64,000 nucleotides of DNA, taken from NCBI RefSeq assembly GCF_009727055.1, contig NC_052353.1, positions 59,898,014-59,962,013 of the forward strand. The letters run 5' to 3'. This stretch comes from Benincasa hispida. Its lineage: Eukaryota; Streptophyta; Magnoliopsida; Cucurbitales; Cucurbitaceae. The position numbers and the translations under genes are program-made. The notes beneath the pieces were generated by a model. That model had not been told where the DNA came from, did no database searches, and worked only from the letters and a program-made list of their open reading frames with translations. The first letter of the stretch is position 1, and each line of letters begins with the position of its first letter. This document shows, piece after piece, positions 33,564 through 44,024 of this stretch.

Positions 33564-35294
33564 ATGAAGCCTGGTCTTTCTAATCCTGTACAATTATACC
33601 AATAAAATATGCATCGTTCAGAAATAGTATAGGATAGTTCTTCCACTGTAGTGTTGAGTTTTCGGAGAAGGGAGGCGATTGCACAACATACTATCCCATT
33701 TGATCACCGCATTATTCCATATGTTTAGCAGGCAGGTTTTCTTGGGGTTGCACAAATTAGTGTTATCCAGCTTGATTGGCACCTTATTACTGCTCTAGTT
33801 GAGCGTTGGAGACCAAAAACCCACACATTTCACCTTCCTTGCGGGGAATGTACGATTACGCTGCAGGATGTTGCCATACAATTTGGGTTACGAGTGGACG
33901 GGCAACCATTGACAGGTTCACTATAGTATGACTGGAAGAACGTTTGTGAAGAGTTCTTAGGCGTTCTACCAGAGGATCTGAAGGGATCAAGATTGAGTAT
34001 CCCTTGGTTGGCGTCCCAGTTTCCAGAATTACCTCCCGATGTCGATGACATTAGCATACGTAGGTATGCACGAGCATACATCCTACAACTTATTGGAGGA
34101 TTTTTATTTCTGACAAGTCAAATACTCTAGTGCATCTATGTTCCTCCCACTATTTTCTAATTTCGAGCACGCTGGTACGTACTCGTGGGGTGGTGCATTT
34201 CTTGCATGGTTATATAGAGAATTTTGTCGGACTTTCAATGCACAAGCGTTGGAAATAGCGAGGCCACTGATACTATTACAAGTATGGACTTATGATCGAT
34301 TTCCAATTATAGCACCACAAGTCCAGCTACAGGCCCCAGATCATTGTCCACCTAGTGCCAGGTATTATTTCATTTATATATTTATTTCGTTACCATTTTA
34401 GTTAAGAATATAAATTAATTGTATTTTTTTTATAATTTTAGATGGAGTATTGTATTAGCTGCCTCTGAACAGTCAGTAAATATGTTATTTGTGTACAGAA
34501 AAATATTTGACATGCTGATGCACAGTCAGGTAACAAATGTATATATAAATGAATATTTAAAATATTGTATATGTATACTTATTATTTTTTTTTATCAGAT
34601 TATTTGGACGACATACACACAACAGATTTGGTCATCCTTACCTGATTATTGTCGTGGTGGTGAAGACATCTGGTTGACCGTTAGCCCTCTTATATGCTTC
34701 CAGATAGTAGAGTGACCTCATCCAGATCGTGTGTTGAGACAGTTCAGTCTGTGACGAACGATACATTTGATTTCCTATACACTCCCAGCACTACACCAGA
34801 TCGATTTGAGAGGTAAGCACGACCAAGACTGACGTCGAATCCCTGCGAAATATTTATCCTACTGGCATGGACGACATGATCGTTGTGCACAGGGAGAATT
34901 AACAAATGGGTCAGCTGTATCAGACGACTACTTTCCCTGGTACAATTCGATCACGAGGCGATTTATCACACCTGACGACGCTTAGTATTACTGCATGGTA
35001 AGAGATTTAAAATCAAACATTTTCCATATATATGATATGAATATTGTTTAATATTTATTTTTTATTGTACAGAATAATTTTATCGGCGATGTTCAACAAT
35101 ATTCAATGCAGAACAAGTTATCATAATTGGGTTCAATGTGTCGGCAAACATTGGTCAACATAGAAGGTATTATTCAACAAACAAGACGACTCAATGTTGC
35201 TGACACCGATCGAAGACGTATTCGTCATAGACGACAGCAACAACAGGGTGAACCTAATTTAGAGGGACACGAAGACAACCCGCATGAGGGGTAA
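33564..35294 (+). pseudogene. Plant mobile domain (MAIN-like) gene, broken
   Basis: Exon 1 (33564-34361) starts MKPGLSNPVQLYQ and contains RREAIAQHTIPFDHRIIPYV, ALVERWRPKTHTFHLPCGE, ITLQDVAIQFGLRVDGQPL and, after a frame change near 34120, TYSWGGAFLAWLYREFC, all hallmarks of the aminotransferase-like plant mobile domain. GT-AG introns can be read at 34362-34441, 34530-34598 and 34998-35072. Exon 2 has ASEQSVNMLFVYRKI, exon 3 ends FPWYNSITRRFITPDDA-stop-YY, and exon 4 ends QQQQGEPNLEGHEDNPHEG with a stop at 35292-35294. At least six in-frame stops or frameshifts break it (for example TAG after IPYV and after GSL). The family includes the silencing-related MAIN/MAIL proteins and transposon-borne relatives; here it is cargo of the MULE. 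Confidence 0.87.
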
Positions 35295-35642
35295 GGGCCA
35301 GGGGGGGTCGTTTTTAAATTTCATATAAACTTTCATTTTCAAATTGTAAATTAAAGAACTAATTGTAAATATTCTTTAATATCATGGTATTTTTTTTTTT
35401 AATATGAATGCAAGATGTTTTCATTGTAGATTAAATATATAATTCAGTTTAAAATGAAGGAATTTGTGGACCAATTCCTAAAGTTTTAATATTGTTGTAC
35501 ATCTACAATTAAAAAAAATAGTCAACAAACTTTAAAAAAAAAAAAGAAAAAATAAAAGATAAGCAAATCATAGACCGAGTCCACGAGTTTGCCTTTGACG
35601 AGTCAACCAGCCAGCCGACGTGGTGCTGACGGGATTAAACGG

Positions 35643-35702
35643 TACTCGTGTATCAGGTACACGAGTTTGTCACATGGAGATCGTGTACCCGATACACGAT
35701 TC
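35643..35702. repeat. Two subterminal palindromes, right end
   Basis: ACTCGTGTA / TACACGAGT around TCAGG (about 35644-35666), and ATCGTGTAC / (G)ATACACGAT around CC (about 35680-35701). Same design as the five at the left end, in mirror position within about 170 bp of the terminus. Confidence 0.8.
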
Positions 35703-35729
35703 CACTACCCCAATTTTGTCAATAGTTTC

Positions 35730-35813
35730 CCAAAACACCTATTCTTAGAAAATACTTCCCTCCAACCCTATTTTTGTCATTATATTTTAGAAACATTATT
35801 TTTTAAAAAAATT
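35730..35813 (-). repeat. MULE right terminal inverted repeat
   Basis: Reverse complement matches 30242-30320, ending ...TTTAAAAAAATT at 35813, immediately followed by the target duplication CTTTGATTGG. Confidence 0.92.
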
Positions 35814-35823
35814 CTTTGATTGG

Positions 35824-37203
35824 ATAATAAATAATATTTTTCCATTTCAATCTTGAAAATAGTAAATCATTTATGCTATGAAAAATGGGACAAGCCAAAA
35901 ACTTACATTTCACGTAAATACCATATCTTTGACTACAAATCCTTCTTCGAAAAATAAAAATCTTCTTTGCCTACTGTTCCAAAATGCCAACCAAAAGTTC
36001 CAAAAATCAAATCAAATACAATTTCAATTTAAATTTTTATCAAAATTAGTTTAGTGGTAATAATAATTTTCATGAAACAAAAAATAATATGTGAATATGC
36101 TTCTAAATTTTATAGTGAAAATACTAAAAATAATAATTTTTTAAAATAAAATCAACAATAAACTAACATTAGAAATTAAATTTAAGATTTATTAAAAATA
36201 CAAAGATTAGGATTAGACATTTAAAAGTATAGAATAAAAGTCAAACAAGTTTCAAATTATAAAAACTAAAATAATATTTTAATCATGATGTGACCTTTAG
36301 ATATTTATTTTATTTTATTTTTAATTAATTTGAGTTTGAACTTTTTTTTATCTATCTATTTCTACTATGAACCTTAGTTTGTACCTAAGTCTATCTCTCC
36401 CTTTTCTTGTATACATAAAGCAAATAAATTTTTAATAACTTTCATTGGAAAAAAAAAAAAAACAAAAAACAAATTAACACATGTCAAGGCTTTTTGATGA
36501 TATGAAACCAAATTTCTCAATAAAATTTCAAAAATATTTGAAACTAGCTAAATAAACTTTTCTTTAAAAATATATATCTAATCATAATGAAAAGAAAGGG
36601 TCAAACTCCCCATAAAATTGATTCAAATTTGGTGACCGCCTAACTCCATCCATAACTATTTGACTTTCTTGTATAACTTCCAACCTTAGCATTAAAGCCT
36701 CCATAAAAGCTCCCTCAAAGAAAAGTCCATTCTTTATTAGGGTTTGAATTATGAGGATATCCCTTTTGTGTTTTCTCACCGTTTTTGTATGATAAGAAAC
36801 ATTTGGATTTTATAGTCAAATTTCAAAAATAAAAATGATTTTTCTATTTTAGTTTAATTTTCAAAAGTTTGCTATATTTCATAAAAACATATAATAAAAC
36901 AAAGAAACTCATTGTAAACTTAAATTTTTATTAACTAAATGGTTATCAAACGAGTCATTGAAATTTTAAAAATACGTGTTGAACTCATTCAGAAGTAGAT
37001 GATTTCTTGAAACTATTTGACCTTTTTTTTCTTGCTATAATCTTAAAAAGTCGTATCATTAAAGCTAGCTCCCTTGTGGAACGGCAAAGTAGAAAAAAGA
37101 ACAAAAAAACAAACTATTCTACGTAATAAAAGATGCCTTAAGTTACAAGTAATGGCAAAAACTAGATAAGCTTCCTTGGACTTTGTCCAATTTTCATTTC
37201 CTC
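35824..37203. other. AT-rich intergenic, no gene seen
   Basis: Simple AT-rich sequence with A runs (36450-36463) and no repeat match in the window. A 65-codon minus frame (36582-36779) is open but resembles no protein I know, and codon use gives no support. The last part is the promoter region of the inhibitor gene. Confidence 0.6.
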
Positions 37204-37212
37204 AACGCTATC

Positions 37213-37218
37213 TATAAA
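37213..37218 (+). promoter_or_regulatory. TATA box of the Kunitz inhibitor gene
   Basis: TATAAA in the context 'gctatctataaacagtg', 91 bp before the chosen ATG. A start of transcription about 30 bp downstream would leave a short A/C-rich leader ('acaacacacacattcac'). Confidence 0.65.
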
Positions 37219-37303
37219 CAGTGCAACAACACACACATTCACAATCTCAAAACAATCTTTGTTTAGACAAATTAAAATCTCAAGTAACTTGAAGAATAAG
37301 AAG

Positions 37304-37891
37304 ATGATGATGTTGCATAAGTCCCTTGCCATCTTTGGCTATGCATGCCTCTTCATGGCCATAACTTCCACAGCTCAACTTCCTCCGGTGCTCGACACCG
37401 ACAGTCAACCTCTACGACGTGGTGTCGAGTACTACATAAAACCTGCAATTACCGATGTTGGGGGCAATCTCACCCTAAAAAGTCGTAGTAACGCTCCATG
37501 CCCGCTCTTCGTTGGCCAAGAACCAGTAACTTCGACAAATATCGGTCTCCCGGTCACCTTCACTCCCATTGTGGCAGGCGAAGATATAATTGAAGAAAGT
37601 AGAAGTTTGAACATCGTGTTTGAAGCATTGTCAACGTGCGTAACATCGACACAATGGAGAGTGGATGAGGCGGAGTCTGACACCGGGAGGAGGTTCGTGG
37701 GGATTGGGAACGACGATGGTCCTTCTGGGATCTTTAGGATTGATAGGAACAATGGAGTTTACAATATAGTATGGTGTCCTGCGATGATGGGGAGGCCAAG
37801 GTGTGGAAGTGCTGGGATTTTGGTTGAGAATGGAGTGAGGCTGTTGGCTTTGGATGGTGATGCTTTTCCTTTTGAGTTTGTGAAAGCTTGA
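37304..37891 (+). CDS. Kunitz-type protease inhibitor (miraculin-like)
   Basis: 195 residues, intronless as usual for the family. Residues 1-24 form a signal peptide (hydrophobic LAIFGYACLFMAI, cleavage likely after TSTA), so the product should be secreted or vacuolar. The Kunitz (STI) signature is at residues 29-45 (VLDTDSQPLRRGVEYYI). Four mature cysteines (66, 112, 158, 167) fit the two conserved disulphides of a beta-trefoil inhibitor. There is one N-glycosylation site at Asn55 (NLT). The SRSNAPCPLF segment before and around Cys66 is where the reactive loop lies; with Arg61 nearby it could inhibit trypsin-like enzymes, but miraculin-like members are often weak inhibitors. ATG 37304 is the first of three ATGs in a row; the frame is open 15 codons upstream without an ATG. 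A TATA box and a polyadenylation signal fit. It is the only intact gene recognised here; no introns, stops or frameshifts. Confidence 0.93.
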   Translation: MMMLHKSLAIFGYACLFMAITSTAQLPPVLDTDSQPLRRGVEYYIKPAITDVGGNLTLKSRSNAPCPLFVGQEPVTSTNIGLPVTFTPIVAGEDIIEESRSLNIVFEALSTCVTSTQWRVDEAESDTGRRFVGIGNDDGPSGIFRIDRNNGVYNIVWCPAMMGRPRCGSAGILVENGVRLLALDGDAFPFEFVKA

Positions 37892-37988
37892 GACCAAAAT
37901 GGAACAACTTGGTTTAATTTTTAGTCTTCTTTAAGGGAAAAGTGTTTCTAATTGGTTGAATTAATGAACTACTAGAATAATAAGTTGA

Positions 37989-37994
37989 AATAAA
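37989..37994 (+). terminator. Polyadenylation signal of the Kunitz gene
   Basis: AATAAA 98 bp after the stop codon, in 'agttgaaataaaagctc', with a TG/T-rich stretch (38020-38060) downstream where cleavage would be expected. Confidence 0.55.
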
Positions 37995-37999
37995 AGCTC

Positions 38000-38917
38000 T
38001 TCTAAGGATATATATATACTTATGTTATTTCTTTTTGTGATTAATGTTTTATGATTTAGCATTTTGGATTATCTCACATTGAATATATATGTGTATATTT
38101 AAAGAGTTTATGAATGGTATGACCTATCTTCTATAGTTTTTTTTTTTAATTTATTTATTAAAAATAAGCATATAGCTTAACTAACACAAATTTTTATATT
38201 GAATTCGATGTTAGAGGTTTTAATTCATGATCCATAAATTAAAAAGAAAAAAAAAAAGAGATAATCTCACTTTTGAGAAAATTTAAACGTCACTTCTTTC
38301 TTATTTAAGGTTGGTTTAGGTTTTTTTTTTAGCATATCCAAAATGAAAGAAGTAAAAAAAGGACCAATTATTCAATGTGCCTCATTTAATTTTTATAATT
38401 AATCTTATTATATTAGCTATCATCATTTGGATCTAAAATTCAATTATTGAATAAAAATAAATTTAAAAAATTGAAGAAGAAGTTACAATTAAACTAGATT
38501 TTTACAATAAGTTCCAATTTGATCCCCTAAATTTTACAATTAAGACCTTAAATGTACGAAAAGTGTACAGATCAAAAGTTGAAGAATTATTCCCATCAAA
38601 CTCTAGATTGTTTCAAATTAATATAATTTTTTTTAACTATATAATATTAAAAATTATGATACCAACCCATAAAAGAATTTTTGTTTCTAGATAATGTTGA
38701 GTTTTCATCTCGATTTGAGAAAACAAAAAATTGATCCACATATTATAATTGAAGATTAGGTTTAAAACCACTACCAATATAGCAATTAAATCCAAAGTAT
38801 TTACACTTACAAATATAGCACAATGCAAAAAAAAAAGCTCAATATAACAAAATTTAGATTTTGTTTTCGGAGTCTATTAGTGATAAAACCACATCACTGG
38901 AGGAATCTATAATTGAT

Positions 38918-38953
<36 letters not shown>

Positions 38954-39600
38954 TTTACCGTTCTTTAAAAATGTTGCTACACACCTAATATTATTCCTAA
39001 AAGTGTTACCCATTGTAATAATTACAAATGTTGTTATACAGTTAATTATTATCCCTAAAAATATTACTATACACTTAATTATAACATTTTTAGTTGCATA
39101 CATAAGCTAAGTAGTTATATTTCAATATGTTGTAATCTTTTAAGAGTTTAATTTTGAGCTTCGCAGTTGATTGAAGATTTGAAAGTGTAATAATTACTCA
39201 TACAAATTAATACTAAAAAAACATACAAGTTAGAGGTGTTTCATGCAATTTTCTCTAAATTGAAAAATAATAAATCATGTTATCATTAAAAATAAAAAAT
39301 AAATAAAATTGGTGTAGTTTGATTTTTAACCAAAAAACTTGCCATTCATGTGAGCCATATTCTATATTTAACGTTTATCTTGGAAAAATCATAATCAACT
39401 TCTCTGTTCATAAAAGTCATTGGAACTGATTTTAAAGTAAGTGTGTTTTTTGTTAAAATGATTTAATTGTCTAATTATAAATAATTTTAATGTTTTCATG
39501 CTTTTAAAAGTGAATTTTTTAATCAAAAGTATTTTATTGAATGATTAATATTTATTTCCAAAATTAATTTAGAATCATTAAAACTATTAAAATGGACATT
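38000..39600. other. AT-rich intergenic, no gene seen
   Basis: Long homopolymer-rich AT sequence downstream of the Kunitz gene. No LTR, terminal repeat or coding similarity recognised. It contains an uninterrupted poly-T tract (38920-38950). Confidence 0.6.
38920..38950. repeat. Poly-T tract of 31 bases
   Basis: An uninterrupted run of T. On the minus strand it would be a poly-A tail, so it might mark the end of an old non-LTR retroposon; I see no coding sequence beside it to support that. Confidence 0.95.
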
Positions 39601-39604
39601 ATAT

Positions 39605-40020
39605 TTGAGAAGGAAAAAGAGTTAAGAGAATGGTAGATTAAAAAATAAATGTATATAGAGAGAAAATTTATGGAAAAAAAGTCTTAAAGAAGGAAAAAAA
39701 TTTAGAGGGGGAAAAAAAAAGAATGAGAGAAGTAATCAATAAGATTAGAAAGAGACAAATGTTTAGAAAAAAATTAGGGAGAAAAAGTTGGAATGGGCAA
39801 AGATTTGAGAATAAAACTAGAGAAAGAGGTAGAAAAATTGAGGGAAAAAAGATTAAAAGAGATCTAAATATTTTAGAGAGACAAATTTTAAACAAAAGAA
39901 AAAAAGTTCAAAGAAGGATATTGACTAAAATTTTGGAGACGTACAAAGTCAGAAGAAAACAGGAAAAGAAAAAGTTTATAGTGAGAAAAAAAAAAAAAAG
40001 TTAGAAAAGAGGGAATAGAA
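39605..40020. repeat. Polypurine tract of about 410 bp
   Basis: The plus strand is almost all A and G ('gagaaggaaaaagagttaag', 'aaaaaagttagaaaagaggg'), with scattered T and very few C. The asymmetry creates spurious Lys/Arg-rich open frames (39723-40004) and their mirror Phe/Ser/Leu-rich frames. No unit length is evident. Confidence 0.8.
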
Positions 40021-40304
40021 AAAAATAATTTTCTTTTTTCTCTAAAAAATTTAGGATAAAGCAAAGTAAAATAAGAGGACAATTGACTTTCTAATACATC
40101 ACTTCAAATCTTTATCATTTTGTCATCAAATCTTTCCTAGCTATGAGCTTCTTTTCTAAAACTACCAAATATATAATATATTTTTTCACGTAATAAAAAC
40201 CATAAGGTAGAAGTAAATGAAGAAATAATTGAGATAAAGCTAGACGTTTGGTCATTTATTCATCTCCTTCATGTTGGCTATTGCTATTAATGGCACTACA
40301 CATT

Positions 40305-40790
40305 TGCATCCTAGGAAAAATGGCCTACGATAGTTTCGAAAAATACTATAACACGTCTTTTGTAGCATTTTTCACAAAAATTATGACAGTTTATGCTATT
40401 AAAAGTATGAGGCTTTTTATAGCATTTTTAAAACATTATAAAAAAAATCTAACCTATTTATAGTATTTAGTAACATACTATGAAATGCTTGACTTTTTAT
40501 AATATTTTGTAAACTACATGTAGCACATTTGATCTTTCTAAAACGTAAGATGAAAATTTGAGAAGCTATAAAAATGTTCTTATAGCCAAAATATGAAGTT
40601 CTTATTTGTTTGTTATAGCATTTATTCAGAACTATGGTTATTTATTTAGTAAAAGTTATAATGCCTTCAAATGTTAAAAGGATTTCTTTTCATAGCTTTT
40701 ATAAATTTGCTATAGCCTTTTTTTTAAGGAAGAACTGTTTATAGCTTTAATAAATACTGTTATTGCATCTTTTAAAGTTTCTCAATTATG
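40305..40790 (+). repeat. Possible CACTA-type subterminal repeats ('tatagcattt')
   Basis: Starts 'tcctaggaaaaatggcctac', which resembles a degraded CACTA-type terminus (CACTAGGAAAAATGGCC pattern). It continues with about 12 copies in both orientations of a TATAGCATTT / AAATGCTATA-like word, the alternating short-repeat design of CACTA subterminal regions. No second end or transposase is found. A weak call. Confidence 0.35.
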
Positions 40791-41201
40791 TTCTTGTTAC
40801 TATTAGTGTTTTATATCTTGCTACTTATTAAAAATAAAATAAAAAATTATTATATTTCACGTAATCAAAATGTGTATATCTACAAGATTCATACGGTAAA
40901 AAAAAAAAAAAAGATATATTAATAAGAATCATATATTTGGATATGAACAAAAAGTAAACTTTATAAATTACAAAATGTTGATATGCAAAAGTTCAGTTAA
41001 CTCCAACTTAAGTTGTATTTATGGTCTAGATATTGCATACATTGATAGTCTTTCACAAACCTACAAAAAATAATCAAATAATAAAAAGGTAAGTAAAATT
41101 ATTAAAATAAAGAACTAAAATAATAAATACCCAAAAAGATCACAAAAGAGTCTCAAAGTTAGATTTTACTTTTCATTCTCTAATATCTAAGCAAACTAAT
41201 A

Positions 41202-41298
41202 ACCCGTTTGGATTGACTTTCTAAGTATTTATAAACACTTTTTTTTCACTTAAAAATACTTCTTTAAACACTTAAAAAGTCAATCAAAACACACCCCT
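41202..41298. repeat. 97-bp imperfect inverted repeat (MITE-like)
   Basis: The left arm 'cccgtttggattgacttt' with 'ctaagtatttataaacac' pairs with the right arm 'aaacacttaaaaagtcaatc' and 'aaaacacacccc'. The short length and centre of A/T-rich sequence fit a tiny MITE or foldback remnant. No target duplication is evident. Confidence 0.65.
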
Positions 41299-41399
41299 AA
41301 AAAAATACATGGAAACTAAAAAACAAAGTTGAAATATAAATAATGCGAATACATTTATTCATTACTCAAAATTTCTTAAGATCTAAAAATGATCATCTC

Positions 41400-42458
41400 C
41401 ATTAGTAAAATGAAATTAATTCTAATTTCAAAAATAAAATGAAATGAAATTTAATATAAAATATCAAATTATCAAACCATCAATTCCTAATACATGAAAC
41501 TTTATTAATATTTTTAATATTTAAATATTTTTTCAACTCTTCAATTTTGTTTCATTCTGCAATTAAACGTTTAATTATATCGTATATAATTAATAATTTA
41601 CTCAAATCAAATTTGAACGTTTCAAATTTTCTCATCACGCTATTCTAAGGTTTGATCCGTTTATGAGCTAGTAGGAGGACCTAATAGACCTACAGATCAC
41701 GAGCTCCAACAATCCGAGATTAATTGGCTAAACTTTTTTAACCAAATTAACCAACATTCATTAACTTCCAAGTCCCTCCATTGAAGTCTAGTAGTAGCAC
41801 TCTCCTTGCTATAGATATATTTCTGTCTACTTGATTTAAACTATGATCAGTAAGTTGATCCTTCATAGGTTGTTCGTATTAACAACTAGGTCAAAATTAT
41901 CATTTTACCTTGTAATACATCTTGTTCCTCAAGTCTCCACTAATCCACTAATGAACAATTGGTTTGTGGTCCTACCAATAAACTGAATCCCTCTCATCCA
42001 TTGAGAGGGTGGAGCTACTTTGTTCAAGACTAGGAGTCAGTACTTAAGTGAATAACCTATCTGCTAACCCTAAAACGGGTATGAGCAAATTTCATCTTGC
42101 AGGACTATGTCCCCAGCTATCTACTCAGTCTTACCCCTAAAATAGGAAGTTTATTGAGCGATGTTGTTGAGCAACTCTCATCAATGCAAATTAAAGGATA
42201 ATCCCGAGTAAACATAAGTTCATAGTTAGCTCAAGATTGAGATCGAGTTACCCTAGGTCATCAGATTAAAATAGTCAGTTTTAATAGTAAATGATCGCTA
42301 TAAAGAAAAGTGACTATTTCGTGGTCTAGTCTTATGTAAACATTTTTTTGGATAGGATGCCCCCACTCACATGTATCTATATGAACAATTTCGGGATCAC
42401 ATCATTTGTATCAAATACAAAGCAGGTCGCATCCATTGTGTCCTTAGGATAAGGTACC
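41400..42458 (-). mobile_element. Copia LTR, left part, split by a gypsy element
   Basis: Minus-strand LTR related to 9385-12521 and 16766-18629: 'atcacgctattctaaggttt', 'gatcaacttactgatca'-type blocks, 'cccgagtaaacataag', 'gtgactatttcgtggtc'. Interrupted at 42458 with GTACC and resumed at 52229. The left limit fades in AT-rich sequence near 41400-41460. Confidence 0.75.
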
Positions 42459-42890
42459 TGTTCGCACGAGATTTCAAGAGAAATTTATTTCATGGAACTT
42501 GAACTTTGTATTTTTATTAATTTTGTGGAAAGCTAGTACAATCTCTAATACATAGTATTTTGAAGCTTTTAAAATAAACTATAATATTTAAGTTGGTTGA
42601 TCTTCTTGAACGATCAGCCTTTGGGCTTGTAATTGTTCGCACGAGATTTCAAGAGAAATTTATTTCGTGGAACTTGAACTTTGTATTTGTATTAATTTTT
42701 GGAAAGCGAGAGCAATCTCTAATACATAGTATTTTGATGCTTTCAAAATAAACTATAATCTTTAAGTTGGTTGATCTTCTTGAATGATTGGCTTTTGGGC
42801 TTGTTGATCTTCTTGGGTGATCGGCCTTTGGGCTTGTTGATCTTCTTGGATGATCAACCTTTGGGCTTGTTTATCTTCTTGGAGGATTAG
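42459..42890. repeat. 172-bp direct duplication plus 33-bp tandem units in LTR
   Basis: 42460-42631 and 42632-42800 repeat the same 172-bp block with small changes, followed by three to four copies of a 33-bp 'cttgttgatcttcttggg(t/a)gatc' unit. The 5' LTR carries the same arrangement (50944-51375), so the duplication existed before this insertion. The shorter LTR at 29427-30090 lacks it. Confidence 0.85.
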
Positions 42891-43730
42891 TGTTTACACG
42901 AGGTTTCTGGAGAAACTTGTTTCGTGGAGTTGAACTTGAGTTGGTGTTGGTGTTGGGGTTGATTTGATGCGTTGTGGTTCGATCTCTAGTACTTGATCCT
43001 CTGATTCTCTCCCGGTTGGGTGGATGTGCTTGACTTGAAGAAGAAAAGCACCGAACGTTCTTGAAGTAAAAGTCTTGGAAGAGTGTTTGTACCTTCAAAG
43101 GTCTTTTGTCTTCTAGGAGTACAGCTTTAGGAGTCTTGGGAGTCTTATGCTTGTTGATGAATTCTCTCTGGGCTCTCTGAATGTAGAATTTCTTGTATCT
43201 TCAAAGGACTTCAGTCTTTAGAAAGCTTGTATCTTCGAAAGACTTCAGTCTTCAAAATGCTTGTATCTTCGAAGGACTTCAGTCTTCAGGCGTGCTTAGC
43301 TTCAGGAGTCAAAGAGTTTTGATTGTAGAGAATTCCGTATAATCTCTCTAGAGTATAGAATTGCTGACCTCTCCAAATGAGGAGAGCTTCTCTATTTATA
43401 GAGTTCATAGGTGGGCTTCATGGGCTTGGGCTTGGTTGGTCCATGTATCTAGCCTTTGGGCCCAATTAGTTGGTATTAGGTTTGATTTGACATTTTTGTA
43501 AATTTAGCCCAACTTTAACCCATACAATAATATCAAATTGGATCAAAATAATCTTATAGGATTCAACGGTCATGATGAAACCACGTTGCATCATCGGAAT
43601 TTGTCTTCGACTTCAATTTGGGACACATGGCAACTTATAATTAGTCCAAAATTCAATTATTTGAAATTTTATCATTAATTTAATAAATGACGTAGAAATT
43701 TGTGATTAGTCCAAAGTTTCTCGTTCAAAA
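42459..43730 (-). mobile_element. 3' LTR of the gypsy element
   Basis: Plus-strand text starts TGTTCGCACGAGATTTC and ends TTTCTCGTTCAAAA (the partner ends ...TTCAACA; one change). A 172-bp direct duplication occupies 42459-42800 and 30-33 bp 'gttgatcttcttgg...gatcg' repeats follow to about 42890. The likely promoter is 'tctctatttatagag' read on the minus strand near 43390. Confidence 0.88.
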
Positions 43731-43746
43731 AATATCCCCTTTTGAG
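43731..43746 (-). other. Polypurine tract of the gypsy element
   Basis: On the minus strand CTCAAAAGGGGATATT immediately precedes the 3' LTR, the expected place for the plus-strand primer. Confidence 0.7.
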
Positions 43747-43839
43747 ATTTATGCACATATATGGATGGATGAATCTCAAAAAATGTAAAGTTGGAATCAA
43801 AATCCAAATATATATGTTCTTGAATTTGACCTCAATTGA

Positions 43840-44024
43840 TGTGTCAGTCAAACTATGAATATAGTGCATAAATTTAACTTGAATTTGGGATAAAATTTGA
43901 AATATAGCCAAATTTTTAATTTACGAAAAACTTTGAGTTTTATCTTAAATTTAATTTGATTTGGAGATAAAAGCTCAACATGATACTTGAATTTAGAATA
44001 AAATTTGGAATATGACCAAAATTT
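43840..44024 (+). repeat. AT-rich tandem repeat, left part
   Basis: Irregular 60-70 bp units containing 'gggataaaatttgaaatatag' and 'ccaaatttttaattt'. The array is split at 44024 by a solo LTR and continues at 45875-46250 with the same words. Confidence 0.65.

Larger units (their letters stand above)
30242..35813 (+). mobile_element. Mutator-like element (MULE) with plant mobile domain cargo
   Basis: A 5.57-kb DNA transposon bounded by terminal inverted repeats of about 80 bp and flanked by a perfect 10-bp direct repeat CTTTGATTGG at 30232-30241 and 35814-35823, in the 9-11 bp range of Mutator insertions. In order it holds the left terminal repeat, five palindromic subterminal repeats, a 5' region with a 110-130 bp tandem repeat, a broken MULE transposase, a 51-bp minisatellite, a broken intron-containing plant mobile domain gene in the same orientation, two more palindromes and the right terminal repeat. 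The perfect target duplication against heavily mutated genes suggests it was mobilised in trans after its genes decayed, or that the genes decayed quickly. Its product cannot be active. Confidence 0.92.

Noticed and set aside
36582..36779. 65-codon minus-strand frame upstream of the Kunitz gene
   Set aside because: Not AT-run driven and therefore considered, but no recognised family, no promoter, and too short to support alone.
37432..37752. 106-codon minus-strand frame
   Set aside because: Antisense shadow of the Kunitz inhibitor gene, which has a full set of family features.
39723..40004. 93-codon Lys/Arg-rich open frame
   Set aside because: A by-product of a polypurine tract that has few stop codons; no domain or codon bias.
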